Part shown: positions 7,853 to 17,138 of the stretch, in pieces | How positions within the stretch are numbered: position 1 is the stretch's first letter | Layout of the letters: each line of letters starts with the position of its first letter | NCBI RefSeq assembly: GCF_026162365.1 | Contig: NZ_JAOANW010000004.1 | Location: 1 to 64,000, forward strand | Direction: 5' to 3' | From: Nitratireductor luteus | Lineage (GTDB): Bacteria; Pseudomonadota; Alphaproteobacteria; Rhizobiales; Rhizobiaceae | Length of the DNA: 64,000 nucleotides | Made by a program: the position numbers and the translations under genes | The notes under the pieces: model-generated | Seen by the model: only the letters and a program-made list of their open reading frames with translations | Databases searched by the model: none | Told to the model about the DNA's origin: nothing

Positions 7853-9403
7853 ATGTTGAATTCGGCAAGCCCGGCAATCGCGCAGCATGCGTCCCCATCG
7901 GCGACCCAGCCGCTTCTGACGCTGGACGGCGTCAGTAAATCCTTTCCCGGCGTTCGCGCGCTGTCCGAGGTCGCGCTCGACCTTTACCCCGGAACCGTCA
8001 CCGCGCTTGTCGGAGAAAACGGCGCGGGAAAATCCACGCTGGTGAAGATCCTGACCGGCATCTATCAGCCCGACGAGGGCACGATCACGCTTGCCGGCGA
8101 ACCGGTGTCGTTCTCCACCGCCTATGATGCGGCCCGTGCCGGCATCACGGCGATCCACCAGGAGACGGTGCTGTTCGACGAGCTTTCCGTGGCCGAGAAC
8201 ATCTATCTCGGCCATGCGCCGCGCGGCCCCTTCGGCCTGATCGACTGGAAGCGCATGAACAAGGACGCGGCGGCGCTTTTGCGGCGCGTCGGCGCCGATA
8301 TCGATCCCGAAGCCAGGCTGCGGGGCCTGGGCATCGCCAGCAAGCACCTGGTCGCGATTGCCCGCGCTCTTTCCGTCGAGGCGCGCATCGTCATCATGGA
8401 CGAACCGACGGCGGCGCTGTCGCACAAGGAGATCAACGAACTCTATGAACTGGTGGAGCGGCTCAAGGCCGAGGGCAAGGCGATCCTGTTCATCTCGCAC
8501 AAGTTCGACGAGATTTTCCGCATCGCCGACCGCTATACGGTTTTCCGCGACGGCGAATGCGTCGGTGCCGGGCTGATCGCCGATACGAGCCATGACGAGC
8601 TGGTGCACCTGATGGTCGGCCGCTCGGTCGACAAGATATTTCCCAAGACCGAAGCCGAGATCGGCGAGAAGGTGTTCACCGTTTCCGGTTACAGCCACCC
8701 TACCGAGTTCGCCGATATCGGCTTTGAACTGCGTCGCGGCGAAATCCTCGGCTTCTACGGGTTGGTTGGCGCCGGGCGCAGTGAGCTGATGCAGGCGCTG
8801 TTCGGCATCACCCGACCCTCCAGGGGGGCGGTCAGGATAGACGGCGAAGTCGCCGTCATCCGGAGCCCGGCCGAGGCCATCCGGCGCGGCATCGTCTACG
8901 TGCCGGAAGAGCGTGGCAGCCAGGGCGCCATCGCCGGCCTGCCGATTTTCCAGAACGTCACGCTGCCCTCGCTCGGCAAGACGACCCGCGCCGGCTTCCT
9001 GAAACTTGCCGAGGAATTCAGGCTGGCGCGCGAATATACGAGCCGCCTCGAACTGCGCGCCGCCGCCCTCGATCGCGATATCGCCACCCTTTCGGGCGGC
9101 AACCAGCAGAAGGTGGTGATCGCAAAATGGCTGGCGACAAAGCCCAAAGTCATCATCCTCGACGAGCCGACCAAGGGCATCGATATCGGCTCCAAGGCCG
9201 CGGTGCATGAATTCATGAGCGAGCTGGCGTCGGAAGGCCTGAGCATCATCATGGTGTCTTCCGAGATACCGGAAGTGCTCGGCATGGCCGACCGGGTGAT
9301 CGTCATGCGCGAAGGGCGCATTGTGGGAGAGTTTGCGCGCGAGGGGCTGGATGCGGAAACGCTGGTAAGAGCCGCGGCCGGCATAGACAAGGTACAGTCA
9401 TGA
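7853..9403 (+). CDS. rhaT: Rhamnose ABC transporter, ATP-binding protein (double ATPase)
   Basis: About 516 residues with two tandem ABC domains, as in RbsA/MglA sugar importers. The first has Walker A GENGAGKST and Walker B VIMDEPTAAL; the second has GFYGLVGAGRSE in place of Walker A, signature LSGGNQQK and Walker B IILDEPTKG. It powers rhamnose import with RhaP and RhaQ. The ATG at 7853 lies after the hairpin; the longer open frame upstream overlaps rhaS and is not used. The stop overlaps the rhaP start by ATGA. Confidence 0.93.
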   Translation: MLNSASPAIAQHASPSATQPLLTLDGVSKSFPGVRALSEVALDLYPGTVTALVGENGAGKSTLVKILTGIYQPDEGTITLAGEPVSFSTAYDAARAGITAIHQETVLFDELSVAENIYLGHAPRGPFGLIDWKRMNKDAAALLRRVGADIDPEARLRGLGIASKHLVAIARALSVEARIVIMDEPTAALSHKEINELYELVERLKAEGKAILFISHKFDEIFRIADRYTVFRDGECVGAGLIADTSHDELVHLMVGRSVDKIFPKTEAEIGEKVFTVSGYSHPTEFADIGFELRRGEILGFYGLVGAGRSELMQALFGITRPSRGAVRIDGEVAVIRSPAEAIRRGIVYVPEERGSQGAIAGLPIFQNVTLPSLGKTTRAGFLKLAEEFRLAREYTSRLELRAAALDRDIATLSGGNQQKVVIAKWLATKPKVIILDEPTKGIDIGSKAAVHEFMSELASEGLSIIMVSSEIPEVLGMADRVIVMREGRIVGEFAREGLDAETLVRAAAGIDKVQS

Positions 9404-10383
9404 TCTCCCGGTTTCTCAAATCGCGCGAGGCACTTTTGGCCGGCGCCATCGTTCTTCTGACGGTCCTGATCGCGATCCGCTTCCCGGCTTTCGTCAGCGC
9501 TGCCAATCTTGTCCGCGTCTTCAACGACACGTCCATCCTCATCATTCTGGCGCTGGGCCAGATGATGGTGATCCTGACACGCTGCATCGACCTTTCCATG
9601 GCCGCCAATCTAGCGCTGAGCGGCATGGTGGTTGCCATGCTCAACGCGGCGATACCCGGCATTCCCGTACCGGCGCTGATCGCGCTGGCGATAGCCGTGG
9701 GCGCTATTCTCGGCGCCTTCAACGGCATCTTCGTGTGGAAGCTCGACATTCCGCCCATCGTCGTCACGCTCGGCACGCTGACGATCTTCCGCGGTCTGGT
9801 CTTCGTCCTGTCCGGCGGAGCGTGGGTCAACGCGCACCAGATGAGCGACGCCTTCAAGGCATTTCCGCGTGCCGTGTTCTTCGGCCTGCCGGTCCTCTCC
9901 TGGGTCGCCATTTTCATCGTCGTGCTGATGACGGTTCTTATTGGCCGTACGGCGCTCGGCCGCGCCTTCTATGCGGTGGGCGGCAATCCGACGGCCGCCG
10001 TCTACACTGGCATAGACGTCGGGCGCACCCGCTTCGTCGCGTTCACCCTCGCCGGGGCCTTGGCCGGCCTGTCCGGCTATCTATGGATTTCCCGTTACGC
10101 CGTCGCCTATGTCGACATCGCCGGCGGCTTCGAGCTCGACATAATCGCCGCCTGCGTGATCGGCGGTATTTCCATCGCCGGCGGCATCGGTTCGGTCGGT
10201 GGCGCGGTGCTGGGCGCGCTCTTCTTCGGCGTCATCAAGAACGCCCTGCCGGTCGTCAACATCTCGCCTTTCTGGCAGCTCGCCATATCCGGCGCCGCCA
10301 TCATCGTGGCTGTTGCCTTCAACGCCCGCGCCGAGCGCCGGCGTGGTCGCATCATCCTGCGTCAATCGGAGGCCGCCTCATGA
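9400..10383 (+). CDS. rhaP: Rhamnose ABC transporter permease
   Basis: A 327-residue inner-membrane permease of the ribose/AraH type with about 8-10 hydrophobic segments. The conserved GQMMVILTRCIDLSMAANLA and GGNPTAAVYTGIDV regions are present, the latter in the cytoplasmic loop that couples to the ATPase. The start overlaps the rhaT stop (ATGA) and the stop overlaps the rhaQ start, so translation is coupled through rhaT-P-Q. Confidence 0.93.
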   Translation: MISRFLKSREALLAGAIVLLTVLIAIRFPAFVSAANLVRVFNDTSILIILALGQMMVILTRCIDLSMAANLALSGMVVAMLNAAIPGIPVPALIALAIAVGAILGAFNGIFVWKLDIPPIVVTLGTLTIFRGLVFVLSGGAWVNAHQMSDAFKAFPRAVFFGLPVLSWVAIFIVVLMTVLIGRTALGRAFYAVGGNPTAAVYTGIDVGRTRFVAFTLAGALAGLSGYLWISRYAVAYVDIAGGFELDIIAACVIGGISIAGGIGSVGGAVLGALFFGVIKNALPVVNISPFWQLAISGAAIIVAVAFNARAERRRGRIILRQSEAAS

Positions 10384-11378
10384 GCGACACCACCGCCCGC
10401 GCCATTCCCGACCGACTTGAAAGCCGCTGGACGACCTGGCTCAAGAGCTGGGAGATGCTGCTTGTCGGCGTGGTCGTCTTCGTCTTCGCGGTGAACGCAT
10501 ACGCCTCGCCCTACTTTCTGAACGCATGGAACCTTTCCGACGCCACGTTCAATTTCACCGAAAAGGCGATGATCGCCATGGCCATGGCGCTTCTGATCAT
10601 CGCCGGCGAGATCGACCTGTCGGTGGCCGCCATCATCGCCCTTGCCTCGACCCTGATGGGGCTGGCGCTGCAATATGGCGCCGGCACGCCGGAGCTGGTC
10701 ATGATCGGACTTGGCGTCGGGCTTCTGTGCGGCGCGTTCAACGGGCTTCTGGTCACCGGACTCGGCCTGCCTTCCATCGTCGTCACCATCGGCACGATGA
10801 GCCTGTTTCGCGGCATCGCCTATATCATCCTCGGCGACAAGGCCTTCACCGGTTATCCGGTCGATTTCGCCTTCTTCGGCCAGGGTTATGTGTGGTGGGT
10901 GATCTCCTTCGAGCTGGTGCTGTTCCTGTTCATCGCGCTGATCTTCGGTGTCCTGCTGCATGCCACCTATTTCGGCCGCATGGTCTACGCCATCGGCAAC
11001 AACGCCACGGGAGCGCTGTTTTCGGGCATCCGCGTGGCGCGGGTGAAATTCATCCTGTTCCTGCTCACCGGCCTGATGTCGGGCGTGGCCGCCGTCTGCC
11101 TCACCTCGCGCCTCGGCTCGACGCGGCCATCCATCGCCTTTGCCTGGGAACTGGAGGTGGTCACCATGGTGGTGCTCGGCGGCGTCAGCATATTGGGCGG
11201 TTCAGGCAGCATTCCCGGCGTCGTGCTCGCGGCCCTCATCATGGGGCTCGTCACCTTCGGATTCGGGCTCGCGAATGTGCCTGGCATCGTCATGTCGATT
11301 TTCATCGGCATGCTTCTCATAGGCGTCATCGCAGCGCCGATCGTCTGGCGCCGCCTGCGCGGGGAAAGCGCCAATTGA
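10380..11378 (+). CDS. rhaQ: Rhamnose ABC transporter permease
   Basis: A 332-residue second permease of the importer, with the same architecture as RhaP: IIAGEIDLSVAAIIALAS near the front and the coupling segment AIGNNATGALFSGIRV. The ATG at 10380 overlaps the rhaP stop; the frame is open upstream inside rhaP but those residues do not match the family. rhaK follows after 22 bp. Confidence 0.93.
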   Translation: MSDTTARAIPDRLESRWTTWLKSWEMLLVGVVVFVFAVNAYASPYFLNAWNLSDATFNFTEKAMIAMAMALLIIAGEIDLSVAAIIALASTLMGLALQYGAGTPELVMIGLGVGLLCGAFNGLLVTGLGLPSIVVTIGTMSLFRGIAYIILGDKAFTGYPVDFAFFGQGYVWWVISFELVLFLFIALIFGVLLHATYFGRMVYAIGNNATGALFSGIRVARVKFILFLLTGLMSGVAAVCLTSRLGSTRPSIAFAWELEVVTMVVLGGVSILGGSGSIPGVVLAALIMGLVTFGFGLANVPGIVMSIFIGMLLIGVIAAPIVWRRLRGESAN

Positions 11379-11400
11379 TGAAGTTCGAACCCAGCAAGCC

Positions 11401-12792
11401 ATGACCGGCCAGCCGCGCCATATCGCCGTCATCGACATCGGCAAGACCAATGCCAAGCTGGCGCTTGTCGATCTGGCGTCTCCCCGGGAAATCGACCACA
11501 GGCGCATGCTCAACGCCGTGCTGGCGGACGGCCCATATCCGCATCACGATGTCGACCGCCTGTGGCGCTTCATCCTCGACGGGCTGGCTGAACTGCGGCA
11601 GCAGCATCCCATCGACGCGCTTACCGTCACTACCCACGGCGCGACCGCCGCTCTTCTCGACAGCAAGGGTGGCTTGGCCCTCCCGGTGCTAGACTACGAG
11701 CATGGCGGCCCCGACGCTCTCGCCTCCGACTATGACGCGGTACGGCCCGATTTCTCCGAAAGCGGCTCGCCGCGCCTTCCCGCCGGGCTCAATCTCGGCG
11801 CGCAGCTTTTCTGGCAATCGCGCGCCTTTCCTTCCGCCTTTGCCAATGTCGCGGCAATCCTCGCCTATCCGCAATATTGGGCATGGCGGCTGACGGGGAT
11901 TGCGGCCAACGAAGTAACCTCCCTCGGCTGCCATACCGATCTATGGGATCCCGCCGCGGGCGATTTCTCGTCGCTGGTCGACCACCTGGGTTGGCGGGCA
12001 CTGATGGCGCCGGTGAGGCCGGCGGGCGATGCGCTCGGGCCGGTGCTGCCCGATATCGCCGAATACACCGGCCTCGAACCGACGACACCAGTGCTATGCG
12101 GCATCCACGATTCCAACGCATCGCTCCTCCCGCATCTCCTGTCGCGCCGCCCGCCCTTTTCTGTCGTTTCGACCGGTACCTGGGTAGTGGCGATGGCGGT
12201 GGGCGGCAAGCCGGCAGCCCTCGATCCGGAACGCGACACGCTCATCAATGTCAGCGCTTCCGGCAGCCCGGTGCCCTCGGCGCGGTTCATGGGCGGCCGT
12301 GAATATGCCCTGCTGACAGAGGGGCTCGAAGAAGGCTGGACGGAAGACGATGTCGCAGCCGTCCTGTCGAGGGGCATCTTACTTCTGCCCTCGGTGCAGC
12401 AGGGAAGCGGCCCTTTCCCCAAAAGCCGGACCGCATGGGTCGCCGATGGCGAGATCAGTTCCGGGGAGCGGCAGGTGGCGGCCTCGTTCTATCTGGCGAT
12501 GATGACAGCTGTCTGCCTGGATCTGATAGGAGCCGACGGCGTGACTGTCACCGAAGGGCCATTCGCCGCCAACGGTCTGTTCCTGCGCATGCTGTCGGCA
12601 GCCACCGGCCGCGGCGTCGTCGCCGACCCTGGCAGCGCCACTGGCACGAGTATAGGCGCGGCGCTGCTTGCAATGGGTTCCATGGTCAAGTCAGGCAAGG
12701 AAGATGAGATCGTCGAGGGCCCCGGTCGTCTCTGGAGCAGCTATGGGCGCCGCTGGGCCGCCGAAATCGAACGTCGCAAGCCTCCAGCATAG
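11401..12792 (+). CDS. rhaK: Rhamnulokinase (FGGY-family carbohydrate kinase)
   Basis: A 463-residue FGGY kinase. VIDIGKTNAKLALVD is the N-terminal phosphate-1 motif and STGTWVVAMA lies in the ATP-binding region; the C-terminal half continues the actin-like fold. It phosphorylates L-rhamnulose, feeding RhaD. In R. leguminosarum the kinase is also needed for ABC uptake of rhamnose. The 22-bp gap from rhaQ holds only an 8-codon reading frame where rhaU usually sits. No clear terminator follows. Confidence 0.93.
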   Translation: MTGQPRHIAVIDIGKTNAKLALVDLASPREIDHRRMLNAVLADGPYPHHDVDRLWRFILDGLAELRQQHPIDALTVTTHGATAALLDSKGGLALPVLDYEHGGPDALASDYDAVRPDFSESGSPRLPAGLNLGAQLFWQSRAFPSAFANVAAILAYPQYWAWRLTGIAANEVTSLGCHTDLWDPAAGDFSSLVDHLGWRALMAPVRPAGDALGPVLPDIAEYTGLEPTTPVLCGIHDSNASLLPHLLSRRPPFSVVSTGTWVVAMAVGGKPAALDPERDTLINVSASGSPVPSARFMGGREYALLTEGLEEGWTEDDVAAVLSRGILLLPSVQQGSGPFPKSRTAWVADGEISSGERQVAASFYLAMMTAVCLDLIGADGVTVTEGPFAANGLFLRMLSAATGRGVVADPGSATGTSIGAALLAMGSMVKSGKEDEIVEGPGRLWSSYGRRWAAEIERRKPPA

Positions 12793-12845
12793 TCGGAGCA
12801 CGGCGCAAAATGAAACAGTGACTACATCCGATCCCGATAAGCGCT

Positions 12846-13538
12846 TCAGAGCATTCGCATGATCGTCGGCAGGAAGCCCGTGTGCTGCAGGTGCTCGATC
12901 CCTTCCAGTGCCGGAAAGGCTGCCACGAAGAACAGCCCGTCGAGGAAAGTCCGCTTGAGCGCGGTCGGTGAGAAAACGGCCTCGGGGAGTTCGCGATACT
13001 GCGAGAGCTTGGGCCAGAACATCGGCGTGCTCGCCGCATAGGAGGCGTATTCCGCCCCGAAGAGCGTGCGGAGATGTTCGCTTTCCTTGGCGGCGGTGAT
13101 CGTGAAAACGGTGAAGGCAAGAAGCCCCAGCAAGAGCGCCGCGATGACCGATCCATAGATCAATCCGACGCCCGCGGCACCGATCGTGGAAAAGAGATAA
13201 AGGGGGTTCCTCGTCATGGAGTACGGGCCGGCGGTGACCAACTGCCGGTTCTTCCTGGATCCCACATAGAGGATGCTCCACATCCTGCCGCCCACGCAGA
13301 CAAGGATCAGCCCGAGCCCCGTCATTTCCAGGAATTCATGCACATCCCCACTCCAAAGGGGGCGCACGAACAGAAGGGCGCATGCGAGCGCCAATCCTCC
13401 GAACCGAACGATGCGAATGCGCGTCCTTTGATTGACAGGCTGTTGCCTCGCGGTTGAACCATCCACTGAAGAGCACCTTTCCCTTTGATATTGCGGCGGT
13501 TGGCGGAGCGCCGTGAGCAGTTTCAGTTCATGTTCCAA
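12846..13538 (-). CDS. Isoprenylcysteine carboxyl methyltransferase-like membrane protein
   Basis: 230 residues with about four or five hydrophobic segments and the ICMT/PEMT-type motif [20 protein letters not shown], followed by [20 protein letters not shown] (the E-x-x-L-...-Y-x-x-Y pattern of these S-adenosylmethionine membrane methyltransferases). In bacteria the substrate of this family is mostly unknown. The 5' end overlaps the bdhA 3' end by 16 bp, so it may be the last gene of a patatin-bdhA-methyltransferase unit. Confidence 0.75.
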   Translation of the reverse strand: MEHELKLLTALRQPPQYQRERCSSVDGSTARQQPVNQRTRIRIVRFGGLALACALLFVRPLWSGDVHEFLEMTGLGLILVCVGGRMWSILYVGSRKNRQLVTAGPYSMTRNPLYLFSTIGAAGVGLIYGSVIAALLLGLLAFTVFTITAAKESEHLRTLFGAEYASYAASTPMFWPKLSQYRELPEAVFSPTALKRTFLDGLFFVAAFPALEGIEHLQHTGFLPTIMRML

Positions 13539-14299
13539 CCATGGCTGACGACCATCGATTGTCCGGTCAGCGCATTTGTCTGGAAGGCGGCGAAGAGCAG
13601 CGCGACTTCGGCGACATCTTCTATCGTCGTGAAGGTTTTGTCGACCGTCTCGCCCAGCATGATCTTCTCGACGACTTCCTGTTCGGAGATGCCCAGAGCC
13701 TGTGCCTGCTCCGGGATCTGCTTTTCCACGAGCGGCGTCTTAACGAAGCCTGGGCAGATGACGTTCGCGCGCACGCCATGCGCGGCACCTTCCTTGGCGA
13801 CCACGCGCGCCAGGCCGAGAAGGCCGTGCTTAGCCGTGACATAGGCGGATTTGAGCGGTGAAGCCTCCTTGGAATGGACCGATCCCATATAGAGGATGGC
13901 GCCGGAGTTTTTCGCATACATGTGTGGGAGTACGGCCTTCGTGGTGAGGAAGGCACCGTCGAGATGGATTGCCAGCAGTCGTCTCCACCCGGCGAACGGA
14001 AACTCCTCCAGCGGATGTACGAGCTGGATGCCGGCGTTGGAGACGAGGATGTCGATGTCGCCGAAGCTCTCCATGACCACGGAGATGCCGGCATTCACCT
14101 CCAACTCATTCGTGACGTCCATCCGCAGCCCGATGGCGATGTCTTCGCCTCCGAGCCGGCCAGCTGCCTCGCGTGCCGCGCCCGCGTTGATGTCGGCAAT
14201 CGCAACGCGCCCGCCGGCCGCCACGAAGCGTTCGGCGATGCCATAGCCTATTCCGCTCGCTGCGCCCGTGATGACGGCCACTTTTCCGTTGAGCTGCAT
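13523..14299 (-). CDS. bdhA: D-3-hydroxybutyrate dehydrogenase
   Basis: A 258-residue classical SDR. The NAD site is [10 protein letters not shown] at residues 11-20, NAG lies in VSNAGIQ, the catalytic residues are S in GSVHSK and Y/K in SAYVTAKHG, and the C-terminal [13 protein letters not shown] is typical of BdhA. It oxidises D-3-hydroxybutyrate to acetoacetate during polyhydroxybutyrate use. It lies just downstream of a patatin gene, a neighbour pair common in rhizobia. Confidence 0.92.
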   Translation of the reverse strand: MQLNGKVAVITGAASGIGYGIAERFVAAGGRVAIADINAGAAREAAGRLGGEDIAIGLRMDVTNELEVNAGISVVMESFGDIDILVSNAGIQLVHPLEEFPFAGWRRLLAIHLDGAFLTTKAVLPHMYAKNSGAILYMGSVHSKEASPLKSAYVTAKHGLLGLARVVAKEGAAHGVRANVICPGFVKTPLVEKQIPEQAQALGISEQEVVEKIMLGETVDKTFTTIEDVAEVALLFAAFQTNALTGQSMVVSHGWNMN

Positions 14300-14356
14300 A
14301 CTGGTCTCCTTTGTTTCTCGCGGGCGCCGGCAGAGCGACGCCCGGCTTGAGCAACG

Positions 14357-15538
14357 TCAGTTAAGGTCGGTCTGCCCGATGTCGCAGACACGCACACCGG
14401 CCAGATCGCTGGGCGGTTCCAGCCAGAGAGGATGACGCAAAGTGCGCTGCGCATCTTCGTGGCCGGCGCGCCAGTGCTCCTCCATCGAGGCTTTCGAGAA
14501 TTCGTAATCGAGCGCCTGCCCCTCATAATTTCGACGGCGATAGATCAGATGCACGATCGAGACCTTGTGGTCTGCCCCGAGGTCTCTCAGCCGCTGCATC
14601 TCCTCGCTCTGCTTCGCTTCCGGGGGCAACTGATCGAAAAGCTGTGCTATGGCGCGCCTTAGCGCGTGCCTTTCGCGGAACTGATCCGTGTTGAGGCGGG
14701 TGCGGCTGGAATAGACGATCTGCTTGCGCCGCATTTCCAGTTCAAGCAGGTCGCGCGGCAATTCCCCCCGCGCACTGAACAGGTCCACCTGGAAAACGAG
14801 CGTATCCTGGGCGGGGCCCGCGTCGAGAACCTGGCTGAGCGGTGTGTTGGACACCAGCCCGCCATCCCAATAGTGCTCGCCGTTGATGCAAATCGGCGGA
14901 AAACCCGGCGGGAGCGCGCCGCTCGCCATGACATGGTCGGCGGTGATCCGCGTTTCGCTACTGTCGAAATAGGCAAAATTGCCGAGCCGGATATTGACGG
15001 CACCGAGCGAGAGCCGCGTTCTGCCCGAATTGATGCGGTCGAAATCGACAAGCTGCTCCAGCGTTTTGCGAAGCGGCGCGGTGTCGTAGGCACTGAGCGC
15101 GCCGGGAGCACGATTCACCCAGGAAAACATCGAAGGCAGCCGCGGACTGAAGAACCCTGGCTGTCCGCCGGCCATCGATGCGCCAGCGCTCATGGCGTTG
15201 AACATGCGGCGCGCGTCGCCACCGGAGATCGGAGCCGGCCAAGGGAAGGCCGATGTCACCAGCTCCCAGAATTCTGTAAGCCGGGACAGCCTGTCCACCG
15301 GCTCGTTGCCGGCGATGATCGCGGCGTTGATGGCGCCGATGGAAATGCCGGAAAGCCAGTCGGGTTCGTAGCCGGCTTCAGAGAGGCCCTGGTAGACACC
15401 GGCCTGGTAGGCCCCAAGTGCTCCCCCGCCCTGAAGCACGAGCGCGGTCTGCGCATAGCCGTTAGGGCGAGTGACATGGGTCCTTGAAGTAGTCGGGGTC
15501 GGCATGGTTGGCACCGTCTGTTTGGGTGTAGACAGCAC
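14357..15538 (-). CDS. Patatin-like phospholipase (DUF3734 type)
   Basis: Up to 393 residues. The oxyanion segment GGGALGAYQAG and the nucleophile elbow GISIGA (Ser in G-x-S-x-G) lie near residues 37-70, and the dyad aspartate is in YWDGGLVSNTP. The C-terminal portion (after about 280) matches the DUF3734 extension found in proteins beside BdhA. It is a predicted serine acyl hydrolase; a link to hydroxybutyrate or PHB turnover is inferred only from its neighbour. The GTG at 15538 gives the longest form; the ATG at 15505 is an equally good start and neither has a strong ribosome site. Confidence 0.85.
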   Translation of the reverse strand: MLSTPKQTVPTMPTPTTSRTHVTRPNGYAQTALVLQGGGALGAYQAGVYQGLSEAGYEPDWLSGISIGAINAAIIAGNEPVDRLSRLTEFWELVTSAFPWPAPISGGDARRMFNAMSAGASMAGGQPGFFSPRLPSMFSWVNRAPGALSAYDTAPLRKTLEQLVDFDRINSGRTRLSLGAVNIRLGNFAYFDSSETRITADHVMASGALPPGFPPICINGEHYWDGGLVSNTPLSQVLDAGPAQDTLVFQVDLFSARGELPRDLLELEMRRKQIVYSSRTRLNTDQFRERHALRRAIAQLFDQLPPEAKQSEEMQRLRDLGADHKVSIVHLIYRRRNYEGQALDYEFSKASMEEHWRAGHEDAQRTLRHPLWLEPPSDLAGVRVCDIGQTDLN

Positions 15539-15657
15539 CGCAAGAACCGTGCCATGTCGCCATGTCCTTGTTTTTCAGGCACTTCGGCGAAAGGCCGCAG
15601 TCCCGTACGCGACCCAGGTGGTGGATTTCAGCCGTCCCCCTGGCGGCAGACGACCGC

Positions 15658-16704
15658 TCAAGGCTCCAAGGAGAAGTCCAGTATGACGCGCGTACCGCGG
15701 TGTTCCGCGCCCTGGACCACCGAGGCTGCGAGCTTGTCGGCCATGGCATCGATGATGAGACGCCCGATCCCCGGCGAGCTGGGCGCCGGCTGCGGGGAAC
15801 CGACGCCGTCATCTTCCACGCAGAGGCGGACGATACCTTCGGATATTTTCCGAAGAGACACGCGGATCGGGCCACCGCCGCCGGGATAGGCGTATTTCAA
15901 TGCGTTGATGATGAGCTCGGTCACGATCACCCCGACGGCGACGGCACGATCCGGATCGAGCGTAACGGGATCGGTGGCCAGTGACAGGTGCCGGCATGCG
16001 CCATCGCCGGAGGAAGCGGAGATGTCCGTGACAAGTGCCTCCAGATATTGATCGAGGGACACCGAGCGCACGTCATCGGACGTGTAGAGCCGCTTGTGGA
16101 TCTGCGCCACCGCCAGCACACGGCCGTGAGCGGCGGTCAGGGCCGCTTGCGCATCGATATTGGAAGAGAGCTGCATATGGAGGAACGAGCAGACGAGCTG
16201 CAGACTGTTTCCGACACGGTGGTTGACTTCCCGCAGCAGCATGGCCCTCTCGGCGGCGAGCGCTTCGAAACGATCGCGTGCCGCGCGCACTTCGGCCTCA
16301 GCCGCTTCCTTTTCGCGGCGCAGCCGTGCCCCTGCGAGGGCGCCCTCTATCGCAGCCTGCAGGAGGGGAAGAAACTCGTAGCCGATATCCTTGATCACGT
16401 AATCGGCCGCACCTGCCTTGAGAGCCGCGATGGCGATACGGCCTTCCTCGCTTCCCGTCACATAGACCACCGGTGGCGGCGCAGGCTCGGCCTGAATGGC
16501 GGCCAGCGTCTCCAGGCCGCCGCAGCCCGGCATGTAGTGGTCCAGTGCCACGACGTCGAAGGCGGCGGTCCGCAAAAAGGCGAGCCCTTCCTCTCCGCTT
16601 GCCGCGATCTCGACGAGATAACCCGCCCGCTCGAACCGCTTCCGTACGAGCCTCGCAAGTGCCGGATCGTCGTCGATATAGAGAAGGCGAGCCTGCGCCA
16701 TCAT
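15658..16704 (-). CDS. Receiver domain-HWE/HisKA_2 histidine kinase hybrid
   Basis: 348 residues. An N-terminal receiver (LLYIDDDP, phosphoacceptor D in VVALDHYMPG, K in YVIKD) is followed by a coiled segment and a HisKA_2 kinase (LLREVNHRVGNSLQLV, with His as phosphosite; HATPase N-box ELIINALKYAYPGGGG and DDGVGS). Receiver-first kinases receive a phosphate and then signal onward. Its start overlaps the stop of the upstream receiver gene by 4 bp, so all three signalling genes form one translationally coupled operon. Confidence 0.9.
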   Translation of the reverse strand: MMAQARLLYIDDDPALARLVRKRFERAGYLVEIAASGEEGLAFLRTAAFDVVALDHYMPGCGGLETLAAIQAEPAPPPVVYVTGSEEGRIAIAALKAGAADYVIKDIGYEFLPLLQAAIEGALAGARLRREKEAAEAEVRAARDRFEALAAERAMLLREVNHRVGNSLQLVCSFLHMQLSSNIDAQAALTAAHGRVLAVAQIHKRLYTSDDVRSVSLDQYLEALVTDISASSGDGACRHLSLATDPVTLDPDRAVAVGVIVTELIINALKYAYPGGGGPIRVSLRKISEGIVRLCVEDDGVGSPQPAPSSPGIGRLIIDAMADKLAASVVQGAEHRGTRVILDFSLEP

Positions 16705-17138
16705 GAGGTCTCGGGTATCTGGATCACGGAAAAGAAAAGGCCGAGTTGGCGGATCGAGTTCGCGAAGCTCTCATAGTCCACCGGCTTGGTGATGTAGACA
16801 TTGCAGCCGAGATCGTAACAGCGCTGGATTTCGTGCTGGTCGTCCGTCGTCGTCAGCACCACCACCGGCGATCGCTTCAGGTACTCGTTCGCTTTCAGGC
16901 GTTTGAGGATGTCTATGCCGGACATGTCCGGCAGATTGAGGTCGAGCAGGATGAGGAGAGCGTGGCCCCGGTGTTCGCTGCCCGACCCGTCCTCCCCGAA
17001 GAGATGGCGTATCGCGCTCGTGCCGTCGGATAGCGAGACGATTTCGTTGCGAACGCCGGCCCGCCTTATGTTCTTCTCGATGAGCCGTGCGTGACCCTCA
17101 TCATCTTCGATCATGATGATCGTAACGTGTTCCGTCAT
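16701..17138 (-). CDS. Single-domain response regulator (CheY/Rcp1-like)
   Basis: 145 residues, a receiver domain only: acidic pair in IMIEDDEGHA, phosphoacceptor D in LILLDLNLPDMSG, T/S and K in VLTTTDD and YITKPVDYESF. It resembles the Rcp1-type receivers paired with bacteriophytochrome-like or CHASE3 kinases. It has no output domain, so it likely shuttles phosphate between the two kinases on either side. Confidence 0.92.
   Translation of the reverse strand: MTEHVTIIMIEDDEGHARLIEKNIRRAGVRNEIVSLSDGTSAIRHLFGEDGSGSEHRGHALLILLDLNLPDMSGIDILKRLKANEYLKRSPVVVLTTTDDQHEIQRCYDLGCNVYITKPVDYESFANSIRQLGLFFSVIQIPETS

Noticed and set aside
7745-9208. Minus-strand frame of 487 codons across rhaT
   Set aside because: rhaT on the plus strand has all ABC motifs; the opposite frame has none and no ribosome site.
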